19,855 nt of DNA from JAFKKS01 sp039808325 (GTDB lineage: Bacteria; Pseudomonadota; Alphaproteobacteria; Rhizobiales; Xanthobacteraceae): positions 1 through 19,855 of the forward strand of contig JBDHSU010000081.1 of the NCBI GenBank assembly GCA_039808325.1, given 5' to 3'. Below are positions 6,099 to 12,469 of the stretch, one piece after another. Every line of letters starts with the position of its first letter. The first letter of the stretch is position 1. The notes beneath the pieces are model-generated. The model saw only the letters and a list, made by a program, of their open reading frames with translations. It was not told the origin of the DNA and did no database searches. The translations under genes were made by a program, and so were the position numbers.

Positions 6099-6743
6099 TT
6101 ATCTTCCCCGCGCCAGCGCGAGCCAGGCGCCGCCGCCGATGAGGAAGAGGCCGCTGGCGCGGCTCACCATGCGCACGCGGCCCTGCGACAGGAATGCGCC
6201 CGCGCGGCCGGCCAGGAACGCGTAGCAACTGTCGAAGATCGCGGCGGCCGCCATGAAGGTGCCGCCGAGGAACGCGACCTGCCAGAAGTACGGCTTCGAC
6301 GTGTCGACGAATTGCGGGATGAACGCCCCGAAGAGAATCAGCACCTTCGGATTGCTCATCAGCACCAGGAAGCCCTGCATGACGAAGCCGCCGCGCGGCG
6401 CCGGCACTTGGCCGGGAGCGCCGATCCTTCCCGACGAGCGCAGGAGCTTGATGCCGAGCCAGACGAGATAGGCCGCGCCGAGGAGGCGCAGCCAGTCGAA
6501 CCACCAGCCCATGGTGGCGACCAGCGAGGCGAGGCCGATGCCGACGATGGCGATCATCACCGCGAGGGCGAGCTGGGTGCCGACCACGTTCTTGAGCCCG
6601 GCGCGGGTGCCGTGGGTCAGGCTGTTGGCGACGATCAGGGTCACCGTCGGGCCCGGCACGATCACCAGCACGACGCAGGCGGCGGCGTAGGCGAGATAGG
6701 CTTGCAGGGACATGATTTGCGGGGACATGATTTGCGGGAACAT
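6099..6743 (-). CDS. LysE/RhtB family amino-acid exporter
   Basis: This inner-membrane protein of 214 residues belongs to a family that exports amino acids such as lysine, threonine or homoserine lactone; the substrate here is unknown. The first helix contains the family signature region (LVIVPGPTVTLIVANSLTHGTRAGLKNVVGTQLALA). Further hydrophobic segments are IAIVGIGLASLVATMGWW, LLGAAYLVWLGIKLL, GFLVLMSNPKVLILFGAFIPQF (with the family NPK motif), QVAFLGGTFMAAAAIFDSC and a C-terminal helix, giving six segments as usual. I chose the ATG at 6743 because GGAG lies 8 bases upstream. ATGs at 6728 and 6713 are alternatives within a tandem repeat. The upstream in-frame extension to 6851 is Arg/Pro-rich spacer sequence. 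Confidence 0.9.
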   Translation of the reverse strand: MFPQIMSPQIMSLQAYLAYAAACVVLVIVPGPTVTLIVANSLTHGTRAGLKNVVGTQLALAVMIAIVGIGLASLVATMGWWFDWLRLLGAAYLVWLGIKLLRSSGRIGAPGQVPAPRGGFVMQGFLVLMSNPKVLILFGAFIPQFVDTSKPYFWQVAFLGGTFMAAAAIFDSCYAFLAGRAGAFLSQGRVRMVSRASGLFLIGGGAWLALARGR

Positions 6744-6746
6744 GGG
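6702..6746. repeat. Three imperfect 15-bp tandem repeats over the exporter start
   Basis: Units at 6702-6716, 6717-6731 and 6732-6746 share TTGCGGGGACATGAT with a few changes. Each carries a CAT, so the - strand has three in-frame ATG codons. The protein N-terminus consequently reads as a repeat (MFPQI MSPQI MSLQ). Confidence 0.7.
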
Positions 6747-6867
6747 CGCGCTCCGAATGGAGCCCAAGGGAGCCCCCGTTGCCGCGCCCGCGTCAAGCGG
6801 CCTTCTTTTCGCCTCTCTCCATGGGAGCGGTGAAGGAGGAGCGCCTCGCACCTGCCGATCTCTCCCG

Positions 6868-6887
6868 CCCTCTCCCGCCGGAGAGGG
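6868..6887. repeat. Short hairpin repeat downstream of yqeY
   Basis: CCCTCTCC (6868-6875) pairs perfectly with GGAGAGGG (6880-6887) around CGCC. A further CTCTCCCG copy precedes it. Such CCCTCTCC/GGAGAGGG hairpins are common intergenic elements in Proteobacteria. It lies 19 bases past the yqeY stop codon but lacks a U run on that strand. Confidence 0.45.
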
Positions 6888-6905
6888 GCCCGGCGGCCGC
6901 GGTAG

Positions 6906-7361
6906 TCATTTCCCCGTCAGCAGTTCCTTCACCAGGCTGCTTGCCTTGGCGAAGTCCATGCGGCCGGCATAGGCGGCTTTGAGCGCCGCCATCACCTTGC
7001 CCATGTCCTTGACGCTGGTGGCGCCCAGTTCCTCGATGATGTCGCCGATCGCCGCCTTCACCTCCAGGTCGGAAATCTGCTCCGGCAGGAACGCCTGGAT
7101 GATGGCGATCTCCTCGCGCTCCTGCGCCGCGAGTTCGGGGCGGCCGCCCTTGTCGTAAAGCTCGACGGATTCCTGGCGCTGCTTGATCATCTTTTGCAGC
7201 AGGCCCAGCAGGTCCTCGTCGGTGAGCGGCCCCTTGCCGGTGCGCGCCTCGATATCGGCGTTCTTGATGGCGGCGTTGACCATGCGCAGCGTCGAGACGC
7301 GGCGCTCGTCCTTGGCCTTCATCGCTTCCTTCAGGCGGTCGTTGATGCTGTCGCGGAGCAA
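6906..7361 (-). CDS. yqeY: GatB/YqeY domain-containing protein
   Basis: This 151-residue stand-alone YqeY protein is related to the tail domain of GatB, the amidotransferase subunit that makes Gln-tRNA. Its own function is unsettled, though tRNA binding is suspected. The N-terminal helical part reads LRDSINDRLKEAMKAKDERRVSTLRMVNAAIKNADIEAR. It continues with EDLLGLLQKMIKQRQESVELY, IIQAFLPEQIS and the C-terminal helix bundle. I chose the TTG at 7361 because family members begin at this LRDxxNDxLKEA sequence and AAAGG lies 6 bases upstream. The longer frame (to 7481) would cover the carA start. The gene is divergent from carA with a 73-base gap, as in related genomes. Confidence 0.92.
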   Translation of the reverse strand: MLRDSINDRLKEAMKAKDERRVSTLRMVNAAIKNADIEARTGKGPLTDEDLLGLLQKMIKQRQESVELYDKGGRPELAAQEREEIAIIQAFLPEQISDLEVKAAIGDIIEELGATSVKDMGKVMAALKAAYAGRMDFAKASSLVKELLTGK

Positions 7362-7385
7362 AGGGCACCTTTTCCGTTCGCAAAC

Positions 7386-7412
7386 GCCCGGCGGGCCTTG
7401 TTCCCGCCCGGC
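7386..7412 (+). promoter_or_regulatory. Hairpin just before the carA ribosome binding site
   Basis: GGCGGG (7390-7395) pairs with CCCGCC (7403-7408). It is extended after one mismatch by three more pairs, followed by TTT and then GGAGG (7416-7420). It lies in the short yqeY-carA divergent region. It could be a weak terminator or attenuator-like leader element, or a protein binding dyad. Confidence 0.35.
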
Positions 7413-7434
7413 TTTGGAGGCAAGTAAGGCCATC

Positions 7435-8622
7435 ATGACCGAAAAGCAAAACGACGGCGCCTGGAGCGATCCTGTCACCACGGCTCGGCTCGTCCTGGCG
7501 GATGGGACCGTGCTGGAAGGCTACGGCCTCGGCGCCACCGGCCATGCGGTCGGCGAGGTCTGCTTCAACACCGCCATGACCGGCTATGAGGAGATCCTCA
7601 CCGACCCCTCCTATGCCGGGCAGATCGTCACCTTCACCTTCCCGCATATCGGCATCGTCGGCACCAACGAGGACGACATCGAAACGATGAGCCTGGCGGC
7701 GACGCCGGGCGCGCGCGGCGTCATCCTGCGCGCCGCCGTGACCGACCCGTCGAACTACCGCGCCACGCGCCATCTCGACGAATGGCTCAAGCGGCGCGGC
7801 GTCGTCGGCCTCTCCGGCATCGACACCCGTGCGCTCACCCGCCTGATCCGCGAGAAGGGCATGCCGAACGCGGTGATCGCGCACGAGCCGTCCGGCGCGT
7901 TCGACATCGAGGCGCTGAAGAAGGAGGCGCGCGAATGGCCCGGCCTCGTCGGCATGGACCTCGTGCCGATGGTGACGAGCGCGCAGCGTTTCCATTGGGA
8001 CGAGACGCCGTGGGAATGGGGGCAGGGCTACGGCCGCCAGGAGACGCCAGAGTTCAACGTCGTCGCGCTCGACTTCGGCATCAAGCGCAACATCCTGCGC
8101 CTGCTGGCGGCGAACGGCTGCAAGGTCACGGTCGTTCCCGCGACGACGCCGGCCGAGGATGTGCTGGCGATGAAGCCGGACGGGATTTTCCTCTCCAACG
8201 GCCCCGGCGATCCGGCGGCGACCGGCGAATACGCGGTGCCGGAGATCAGGAAGCTCGTCGACTCGGGGACACCGACCTTCGGCATCTGTCTCGGCCACCA
8301 GATGCTCGGCATCGCGCTCGGCGGCAAGACGGTGAAGATGCATCAGGGCCATCACGGCGCCAATCATCCGGTGAAGGACCTCACCACCGGCAAGGTCGAG
8401 ATCACCTCGATGAACCACGGCTTCGCGCTCGACGCGGCGAGCCTGCCGGCGAGCGTCGAGCAGACGCATGTCTCGCTGTTCGACGGCTCCAACGCCGGCA
8501 TCGCGCTGAAGGGCAAGCCGGTGTTCTCGGTGCAGTATCATCCCGAGGCGTCGCCCGGCCCGCGCGACAGCCGCTATCTCTTCGAGCGCTTCAAGGATGC
8601 GATGCGCGCGCGCAAGGCGTGA
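7435..8622 (+). CDS. carA: Carbamoyl-phosphate synthase small (glutamine amidotransferase) subunit
   Basis: CarA (395 aa) hydrolyses glutamine and channels ammonia to CarB for carbamoyl phosphate, the precursor of pyrimidines and arginine. The N-terminal CPSase_sm domain (about 15-150) contains GEVCFNTAMTGYEEILTDPS and SGIDTRALTRLIRE. The C-terminal class I glutamine amidotransferase domain (about 205-390) has the catalytic Cys285 in GICLGHQMLG. His369 and Glu371 (QYHPEASPGP) complete the triad. I chose the ATG at 7435, with TAAGG 5 bases upstream and GGAGG a little further; an in-frame extension to 7183 runs antisense through yqeY. The carB subunit gene is not adjacent but about 5 kb downstream, which is common in alphaproteobacteria. 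Confidence 0.98.
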   Translation: MTEKQNDGAWSDPVTTARLVLADGTVLEGYGLGATGHAVGEVCFNTAMTGYEEILTDPSYAGQIVTFTFPHIGIVGTNEDDIETMSLAATPGARGVILRAAVTDPSNYRATRHLDEWLKRRGVVGLSGIDTRALTRLIREKGMPNAVIAHEPSGAFDIEALKKEAREWPGLVGMDLVPMVTSAQRFHWDETPWEWGQGYGRQETPEFNVVALDFGIKRNILRLLAANGCKVTVVPATTPAEDVLAMKPDGIFLSNGPGDPAATGEYAVPEIRKLVDSGTPTFGICLGHQMLGIALGGKTVKMHQGHHGANHPVKDLTTGKVEITSMNHGFALDAASLPASVEQTHVSLFDGSNAGIALKGKPVFSVQYHPEASPGPRDSRYLFERFKDAMRARKA

Positions 8623-8626
8623 GGCC

Positions 8627-8655
8627 CATCACCTCTCCCAGAGGGAGTGGTGATG
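8627..8655 (+). other. Stem-loop after carA
   Basis: CATCACC (8627-8633) pairs with GGTGATG (8649-8655), and CTCCC with GGGAG inside after a T-T mismatch. The loop is only 3 bases (AGA). It starts 5 bases after the carA stop. There is no U run, so it may stabilise the carA mRNA end or act as a partial terminator before the cupin gene. Confidence 0.45.
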
Positions 8656-8696
8656 AAGCAGCAGTCAACGCATTCCACTCCGGCGCGGGAGATGAC

Positions 8697-9224
8697 ATGG
8701 CCGCGAAACCGATCACGCCGCAGACGTTCCATTTCGCCGACGACGGATCGGTGCCGAACAATCCGCTGCCGTTCCTCGTCTATAAGTCGGCCGTCGATCT
8801 TTCCGGCGCGAAGGATCCGGCCGCCGCGTTCGAGCAGCGCTTCGCCGCCAACGGCTGGGGCGATAGCTGGCGCAACGGCATCTTCGATTTCGTGCACTAC
8901 CATTCGCAGATTCACGAAGCGCTCGGCATCGCGCGCGGCACCGCGAAGGTGCGCTTCGGCGGCAACGACGGCGCGGTGCTGGAGATCGCCGCCGGCGACG
9001 TCGCGGTGCTGCCCGCCGGCACCGGGCATCAGAAGCTGTCGGCAAGCGCCGATCTGCTCGTCGTCGGCGCCTATCCGCCGCAGGGCACCTACGACCTCTG
9101 CCGCGGCGGCGCGGGCGAGCACGCGAAGGCGCTCGCGACGATCCCGAACGTGCCGCCGCCGAGGAGCGATCCGCTCTATGGCGAGGACGGGCCGCTCGTG
9201 ACGTTGTGGTCGATGGAGCCATAG
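8697..9224 (+). CDS. Cupin-fold protein (YjlB-like)
   Basis: This 175-residue soluble protein has a single cupin core. The first motif is HYHSQIHEALGIARG (67-81), supplying His67, His69, Glu74 and possibly His73 as metal ligands. The second motif (GDVAVLPAGTGHQKL, 100-114) adds His111. The N-terminus (NNPLPFLVYKSAVDL...FEQRFAANGWGDSWRNGIFDF) matches what I recall of the YjlB group, whose reaction is not known. I chose the ATG at 8697 because GGGAG lies 5 bases upstream. The stop TAG abuts the ATG of the methyltransferase gene, so the two are almost certainly cotranscribed and translationally coupled. A possible link to carA upstream is only by strand and proximity. Confidence 0.88.
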   Translation: MAAKPITPQTFHFADDGSVPNNPLPFLVYKSAVDLSGAKDPAAAFEQRFAANGWGDSWRNGIFDFVHYHSQIHEALGIARGTAKVRFGGNDGAVLEIAAGDVAVLPAGTGHQKLSASADLLVVGAYPPQGTYDLCRGGAGEHAKALATIPNVPPPRSDPLYGEDGPLVTLWSMEP

Positions 9225-9917
9225 ATGCGCGAATGGGTGGCGTTCTGGAATGCGCCGAACAGCATCTACGTCAGCGCGCATCATCGCGACGTGCATTATC
9301 GCGCCATTGCCGACGACGTGCGCGCCTATGTTCCCTCGCCCGACGCCGTCGTGCTCGACTATGGCTGCGGCGAGGCGCTGCACGCGGGCCGCATCGCCGC
9401 CGCATGCGCGCGGCTGACGCTGTGCGACGCGGCGCCGAGCGTGCGCGAGCATCTTGCGCGGCGCTTCGCGTCGGCGGACAACATCGCGGTGCGCGCGCCG
9501 GAAGAGATCGACGCGTTTCCCAACGGCGCGTTCCATCTCGTCGTGCTGATGTCGGTCGCGCAGTATCTGGCGCCGGAGGAGCTCGACGGATTGCTGGCGC
9601 TGTTCCGGCGTCTGCTTTCGCCCGATGGCAGGCTGGTCGTCGGCGACGTCATCCCGCCGGGGGTGCCGGCGACGTCGGACGCCGCCGCGCTGCTGCGGTT
9701 CGCCTGGCGGCACGGCTTCCTTGTCCCCGCCGTCGCCGGCCTCGTGCGCACGGTCTTCTCCGATTACCGCAAGCTGCGGGGCCGCCTCGGCCTTGCCCAC
9801 TATGACGAGGCGGCGATGCGGCGGCGGCTCGAGCGCGCCGGCTTCGCCGCCACCCGCGCGCCGCGCAATATCGGGCATAACCCCCACCGCATGACGTTCG
9901 TCGCGACGCCTGTTTAG
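9225..9917 (+). CDS. Class I SAM-dependent methyltransferase
   Basis: This 230-residue enzyme has a Rossmann-type methyltransferase fold. Motif I is VVLDYGCGEALHAGRI (42-57), binding S-adenosylmethionine. The acidic end of the second strand is LTLCDAAPSV. A later strand with LVVLMSVAQYLAPEEL and the following LFRRLLSPDGRLVVGDVI complete the core. The segment after about 150 (AALLRFAWRHGFLVPAVAGLVRTVFSDYRKLRG) is hydrophobic and may form the substrate cap. The N-terminus (WVAFWNAPNSIYVSAHHRDVHY) resembles lipid- or sugar-directed methyltransferases found in rhizobia, but the substrate cannot be named. The start codon directly follows the cupin stop codon. Confidence 0.9.
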   Translation: MREWVAFWNAPNSIYVSAHHRDVHYRAIADDVRAYVPSPDAVVLDYGCGEALHAGRIAAACARLTLCDAAPSVREHLARRFASADNIAVRAPEEIDAFPNGAFHLVVLMSVAQYLAPEELDGLLALFRRLLSPDGRLVVGDVIPPGVPATSDAAALLRFAWRHGFLVPAVAGLVRTVFSDYRKLRGRLGLAHYDEAAMRRRLERAGFAATRAPRNIGHNPHRMTFVATPV

Positions 9918-9937
9918 CGGTTGCGCGCGAAGCGGGT

Positions 9938-9957
9938 CCGGCGCGCGTGAAGAAAAC
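9938..9957 (+). repeat. Left copy of a near-identical direct repeat flanking the tRNA
   Basis: CCGGCGCGCGTGAAGAAAAC matches the right copy at 10151-10172 with one substitution and one 2-base indel. It lies 20 bases past the methyltransferase stop codon. Confidence 0.5.
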
Positions 9958-10020
9958 AGGCGCGTGCACGTGTCGCGGGGGAGTTCTACGTGAAGTTAAC
10001 CTTTCCTTCGGTTGTAACTG

Positions 10021-10040
10021 GCATCAAGAGGGAGTGATGC
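10021..10040 (+). other. Small inverted repeat upstream of the tRNA
   Basis: GCATCA (10021-10026) pairs with TGATGC (10035-10040) around an AGAGGGAG loop. The palindrome GTAGCTAC follows at 10042-10049. Both fall in the 5' flank of the tRNA gene and may belong to its promoter or leader. No standard -35/-10 pair was recognised. Confidence 0.3.
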
Positions 10041-10056
10041 AGTAGCTACGCGTCAC

Positions 10057-10130
10057 GGCCCGGTGGCGGAACGGTGACGCAAAGGTCGTGCAAGACCTTC
10101 AACCTGGTTCAACTCCAGGCTGGGCCTCCA
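10057..10130 (+). tRNA. tRNA-Cys-like (GCA) with aberrant anticodon arm
   Basis: The gene is 74 bases long, with CCA encoded. The acceptor stem 10057-10063 pairs over 7 positions with 10120-10126 (one G-U). The D-arm has a 3-bp GCG/CGC stem and a GG in its loop. The T-arm is perfect (CCTGG, loop TTCAACT, CCAGG). The discriminator base is U (10127), as typical for tRNA-Cys. The anticodon arm (10082-10099) is 18 bases instead of 17. AAGGT/ACCTT give 5 pairs around an 8-base loop CGTGCAAG, or 6 pairs around GTGCAA. The GCA anticodon follows a U. The variable loop is correspondingly short (CAA). It is possibly an unusual functional tRNA-Cys, a specialised extra copy, or a decaying one. The intact stems argue against decay. 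Confidence 0.8.
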
Positions 10131-10150
10131 TGCTCCTTTTCGGTTTGCCG

Positions 10151-10172
10151 CCGGCCCGCGTGAAGAGAAAAC
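10151..10172 (+). repeat. Right copy of a near-identical direct repeat flanking the tRNA
   Basis: This copy shares CCGGC, then CGCGTGAAGA, then AAAC with the copy at 9938-9957. It starts 20 bases after the tRNA end. The two copies bracket the tRNA gene and its upstream region. Confidence 0.5.
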
Positions 10173-10223
10173 GCCTGGAAAGAGCCCTTCGGCGGCGCGT
10201 CGGCGATCGCGAAAAATCAAACG

Positions 10224-10958
10224 TCAGGACCCGGCGAGGGCGCTCGCGGCGATATTCACGGTCAGCGCCAGCAACGCGGCGTTGAAGACGAACGCGATCA
10301 CGGAATGGGCGAAGACGGTGCGCCGGATCGAGCGGGCGCTGACCGTCACGTCGGATACCTGCGCGCACATCCCGATGACGAACGAGAAATAGAGGAAATC
10401 CCAGTAGTCCGGCGTGGTCGCGTTGCCGGGAAACTCGAGGCCGCCCTTCTTGCTGCTTTTTTCGTCGTAGTATTCGTGCGCGTAATGCAACCCGAACGTC
10501 GTATGCGTGAAGGCCCATGACAGCACGATCGTCAGCGTCGCGATGACAAGCTGCACCGGCTGCCGCGGCGCTCCGCCGGGCGCGCCGAGCAGCGCGAAGA
10601 TCGCGCCGAGGCTCGCGAAGGCCGCCACGGCGGTGAGGATCAGCACCGCGATTTTGCCGTCGTCCTCGCGCTTCGCGCGGCGCCGGATGTCCTCGCCCTC
10701 CGAGCGGCGCGCCAGGCCGAATGCGAGCGCGAGATAGAGGACGACGCAGACATTCCAGCTCAGCAGCGCCGCGGTGACGACGGCCGTCCGTGCGACCGTC
10801 AGGATCGCAAAGGTCAGAAAGCCGACGGCGAGCGACGTGAACAGCCGCGGCCGGCCCATGACGACGCGGACCAGGAGCGGCAGTCGGCTTGATCGCGGCG
10901 GCGGCTTTGGCATGGTTTCGAACGGCTGTCTTTCGGGCGGTGGGCCTTCGAACGGCAT
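10224..10958 (-). CDS. DUF1345 family integral membrane protein
   Basis: This 244-residue inner-membrane protein has about six hydrophobic segments: near 40-56, 60-84, 103-125, 130-148, a segment around YFSFVIGMC, and the C-terminal AHSVIAFVFNAALLALTVNIA. The signatures LHYAHEYYDEK, LEFPGN, PDYWDFLYFSFVIGMCAQVSDV and the Arg-rich SARSIRR are those I associate with DUF1345, whose function is unknown. The segment RRRAKREDDGK is a basic cytoplasmic loop. The start is uncertain: ATG 10958 gives the full length, and an internal ATG at 10913 would begin MPKPPPRSSRLPLLVRV, nearer to family members. Neither has a strong ribosome site. It lies downstream of the YihY gene on the same strand, 61 bases away, and may be cotranscribed. 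Confidence 0.88.
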   Translation of the reverse strand: MPFEGPPPERQPFETMPKPPPRSSRLPLLVRVVMGRPRLFTSLAVGFLTFAILTVARTAVVTAALLSWNVCVVLYLALAFGLARRSEGEDIRRRAKREDDGKIAVLILTAVAAFASLGAIFALLGAPGGAPRQPVQLVIATLTIVLSWAFTHTTFGLHYAHEYYDEKSSKKGGLEFPGNATTPDYWDFLYFSFVIGMCAQVSDVTVSARSIRRTVFAHSVIAFVFNAALLALTVNIAASALAGS

Positions 10959-11019
10959 TCGCCGGGAGCGGGAAGCATAGCCTGAAAAACGTTTCGGCGT
11001 CGCGCGCCCCGAACGACAT

Positions 11020-12153
11020 TCAGTTCTTCGCGGCGCCGACGGTGTCCGCCATGGTGGCGCCGCGCGTGCCGAGCGGCTTGTCGCGGCCTTCGGTCGTGTC
11101 GCGCGCGGTCTGGTGCTCGATCTCGGCGTTGAGTTCGGCGCCGGCGAGGATGACGATGGCCGAGAGCCACATCCACATCATCAGGCCGATCACGGCGCCG
11201 AGCGAACCGTAGGTCGCGTCGTAGTTGGCGAAGCGCGCGAGATAGTAGGAGAAGCCGAGCGAGACGATGATCCACGTCGTCGCCGCGAACACGCTGCCGA
11301 CGCTCACCCAGCGCCAGCGCGCGTTGCGCCGGCTCGGCCCGTAGCGATAGAGGAGCGCGAGCCCGATCACGATCGTCGCGAACATGATCGGCCAGCGGCC
11401 GAAGCGGATCAGCCACGGGTCGGTGGCGTTGACGCCGAGATAGGCGAGCACCAGCGGGAAGACGACGACGGCGTTCACCGCGAGCACGACGACGCCGAAG
11501 GCGCCGAGCGTGAAGGTGAAGGAAACGACGTTGAGCCAGAGGAAGCTGCGCTTCTCCTTCTCCTCGTAGATGACGTTGAGCGCGTCGAACAGCGACTTCA
11601 TCCCGGCGTTCGCGCTCCAGAAGGCGAGGGCGAGGCCGAAGGCGAACGCCGCCGTGAGCTGCCCGCCGCCCTTGGCGACGATGCGCTGCACCTCGTCCTG
11701 CACGATCGCGAAGGCGCCGGCCGGCATCAGGTCGGAGAGCGCCGAGAGGTGGTTGCTGATCGTGCCGACGTCCGCGAACAGTCCGTAGGACGAGACGAGC
11801 GCCGTGATGCCGGGAAAGATCGCGAGCAGCGAGAAGAACACGATGCCGCCGGCGACGGCGAGCAGGCGATGGTCGGTGACGTTGTCGTAGACGCGCAGCA
11901 GGATGTCCTGCCAGCCGCGCCAGGGGATTTGCCAGGGCGTGTCCGCCCGCCGGCCGCGTCCGCGCTGCGTGGCGCGCTCGCGTTGCAGCCAGCGCGGCTC
12001 GGCCGACGCATGCGGGATGCTCGGCGCATGGTCGTCGGCCGCGTTGACCCGCGCGACGGCGGGCGGCCGCGTGCGCGCGGCGACGAGCCCGACCGTCATC
12101 GCCGACAGCAGCACCGGCCACGGAAGCCGGCGGACGAGATCACCGATGCGCAT
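11020..12153 (-). CDS. YihY/BrkB (virulence factor BrkB-like) membrane protein
   Basis: This 377-residue inner-membrane protein belongs to the YihY/BrkB family, whose molecular role is unsettled. A short hydrophobic N-terminus (about 11-26) and a basic linker (RWLQRERATQRGRGRRA) precede the core. The core starts at WQDILLRVYDNVTDHRLLAVAGGIVFFSLLAIFPGITALVSSYGLF, the characteristic family opening. Further segments include FAFGLALAFWSANAGMKSLFDALNVIYEE, SFTFTLGAFGVVVLAVNAVVV, a WPIMFATIVIGLALLYRYGPSRR helix, TWIIVSLGFSYYLARFANYDATYGSLGAVIGLMMWMWLSAIVILAGAELNAEIEHQT, and a polar tail. I chose the ATG at 12153; the frame continues to 12723, but that part runs through a palindromic repeat and antisense to the next gene. 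No good ribosome site is visible. Confidence 0.9.
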   Translation of the reverse strand: MRIGDLVRRLPWPVLLSAMTVGLVAARTRPPAVARVNAADDHAPSIPHASAEPRWLQRERATQRGRGRRADTPWQIPWRGWQDILLRVYDNVTDHRLLAVAGGIVFFSLLAIFPGITALVSSYGLFADVGTISNHLSALSDLMPAGAFAIVQDEVQRIVAKGGGQLTAAFAFGLALAFWSANAGMKSLFDALNVIYEEKEKRSFLWLNVVSFTFTLGAFGVVVLAVNAVVVFPLVLAYLGVNATDPWLIRFGRWPIMFATIVIGLALLYRYGPSRRNARWRWVSVGSVFAATTWIIVSLGFSYYLARFANYDATYGSLGAVIGLMMWMWLSAIVILAGAELNAEIEHQTARDTTEGRDKPLGTRGATMADTVGAAKN

Positions 12154-12204
12154 GCGAGGCCCCGTGATACCGGTGGCTAAACGGCTTTGTGGCGAAAAAG
12201 TTGC

Positions 12205-12228
12205 AAGGCTCGCAAGAAGGCTCGCAAG
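12205..12228. repeat. 12-bp tandem duplication
   Basis: AAGGCTCGCAAG occurs twice head to tail (12205-12216 and 12217-12228), between the YihY start and the large inverted repeat. It is probably a replication-slippage product; it may lie in the YihY promoter region. Confidence 0.6.
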
Positions 12229-12231
12229 GTG

Positions 12232-12408
12232 GTCATTCCGGCCAAGGCGGCGCGGCCGCCGCGAGCCGGAACCCGGAATCATCATCCTTTCGAAGGGAAA
12301 CGGCGACGCGGCAATGACGGATTCACATACCGATGATGCGCCTGCCGTATTCCCTCGCTTGGTTGAGGAGTCTGGGTTCCGGCTCTCGTTGCGCTCGGCC
12401 GGAATGAC
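12232..12408. repeat. Large inverted intergenic repeat (GTCATTCCGGCC family)
   Basis: The outer arms are GTCATTCCGGCC (12232-12243) and GGCCGGAATGAC (12397-12408). The inner arms are GAGCCGGAACCCGGA (12263-12277) against TCTGGGTTCCGGCTC (12371-12385), with one mismatch. About 93 bases lie between the inner arms. The pattern is a common rhizobial intergenic element. It fills the divergent spacer between the YihY gene and the hypothetical membrane protein (12154-12469). Confidence 0.7.
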
Positions 12409-12469
12409 GGCGCGCATGCGATGAACCATTTCCGCCGCTTGTGCTACATAGGACGGGAAGGGGCCACCC

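Noticed and set aside
7362..7481. N-terminal extension of YqeY to 191 residues
   Set aside because: It would overlap the carA start; the family sequence begins at LLRDSIND with a good ribosome site before TTG 7361.
6793..8541. 582-codon - strand frame across yqeY and carA
   Set aside because: It runs antisense through carA and out of frame through yqeY; only the real genes show family motifs.
10035..10046. Start-stop minigene (GGGAG, ATG CAG TAG) before the tRNA
   Set aside because: Spacing between GGGAG and ATG is only 2 bases and the site falls within an inverted repeat in the tRNA flank; most likely chance.
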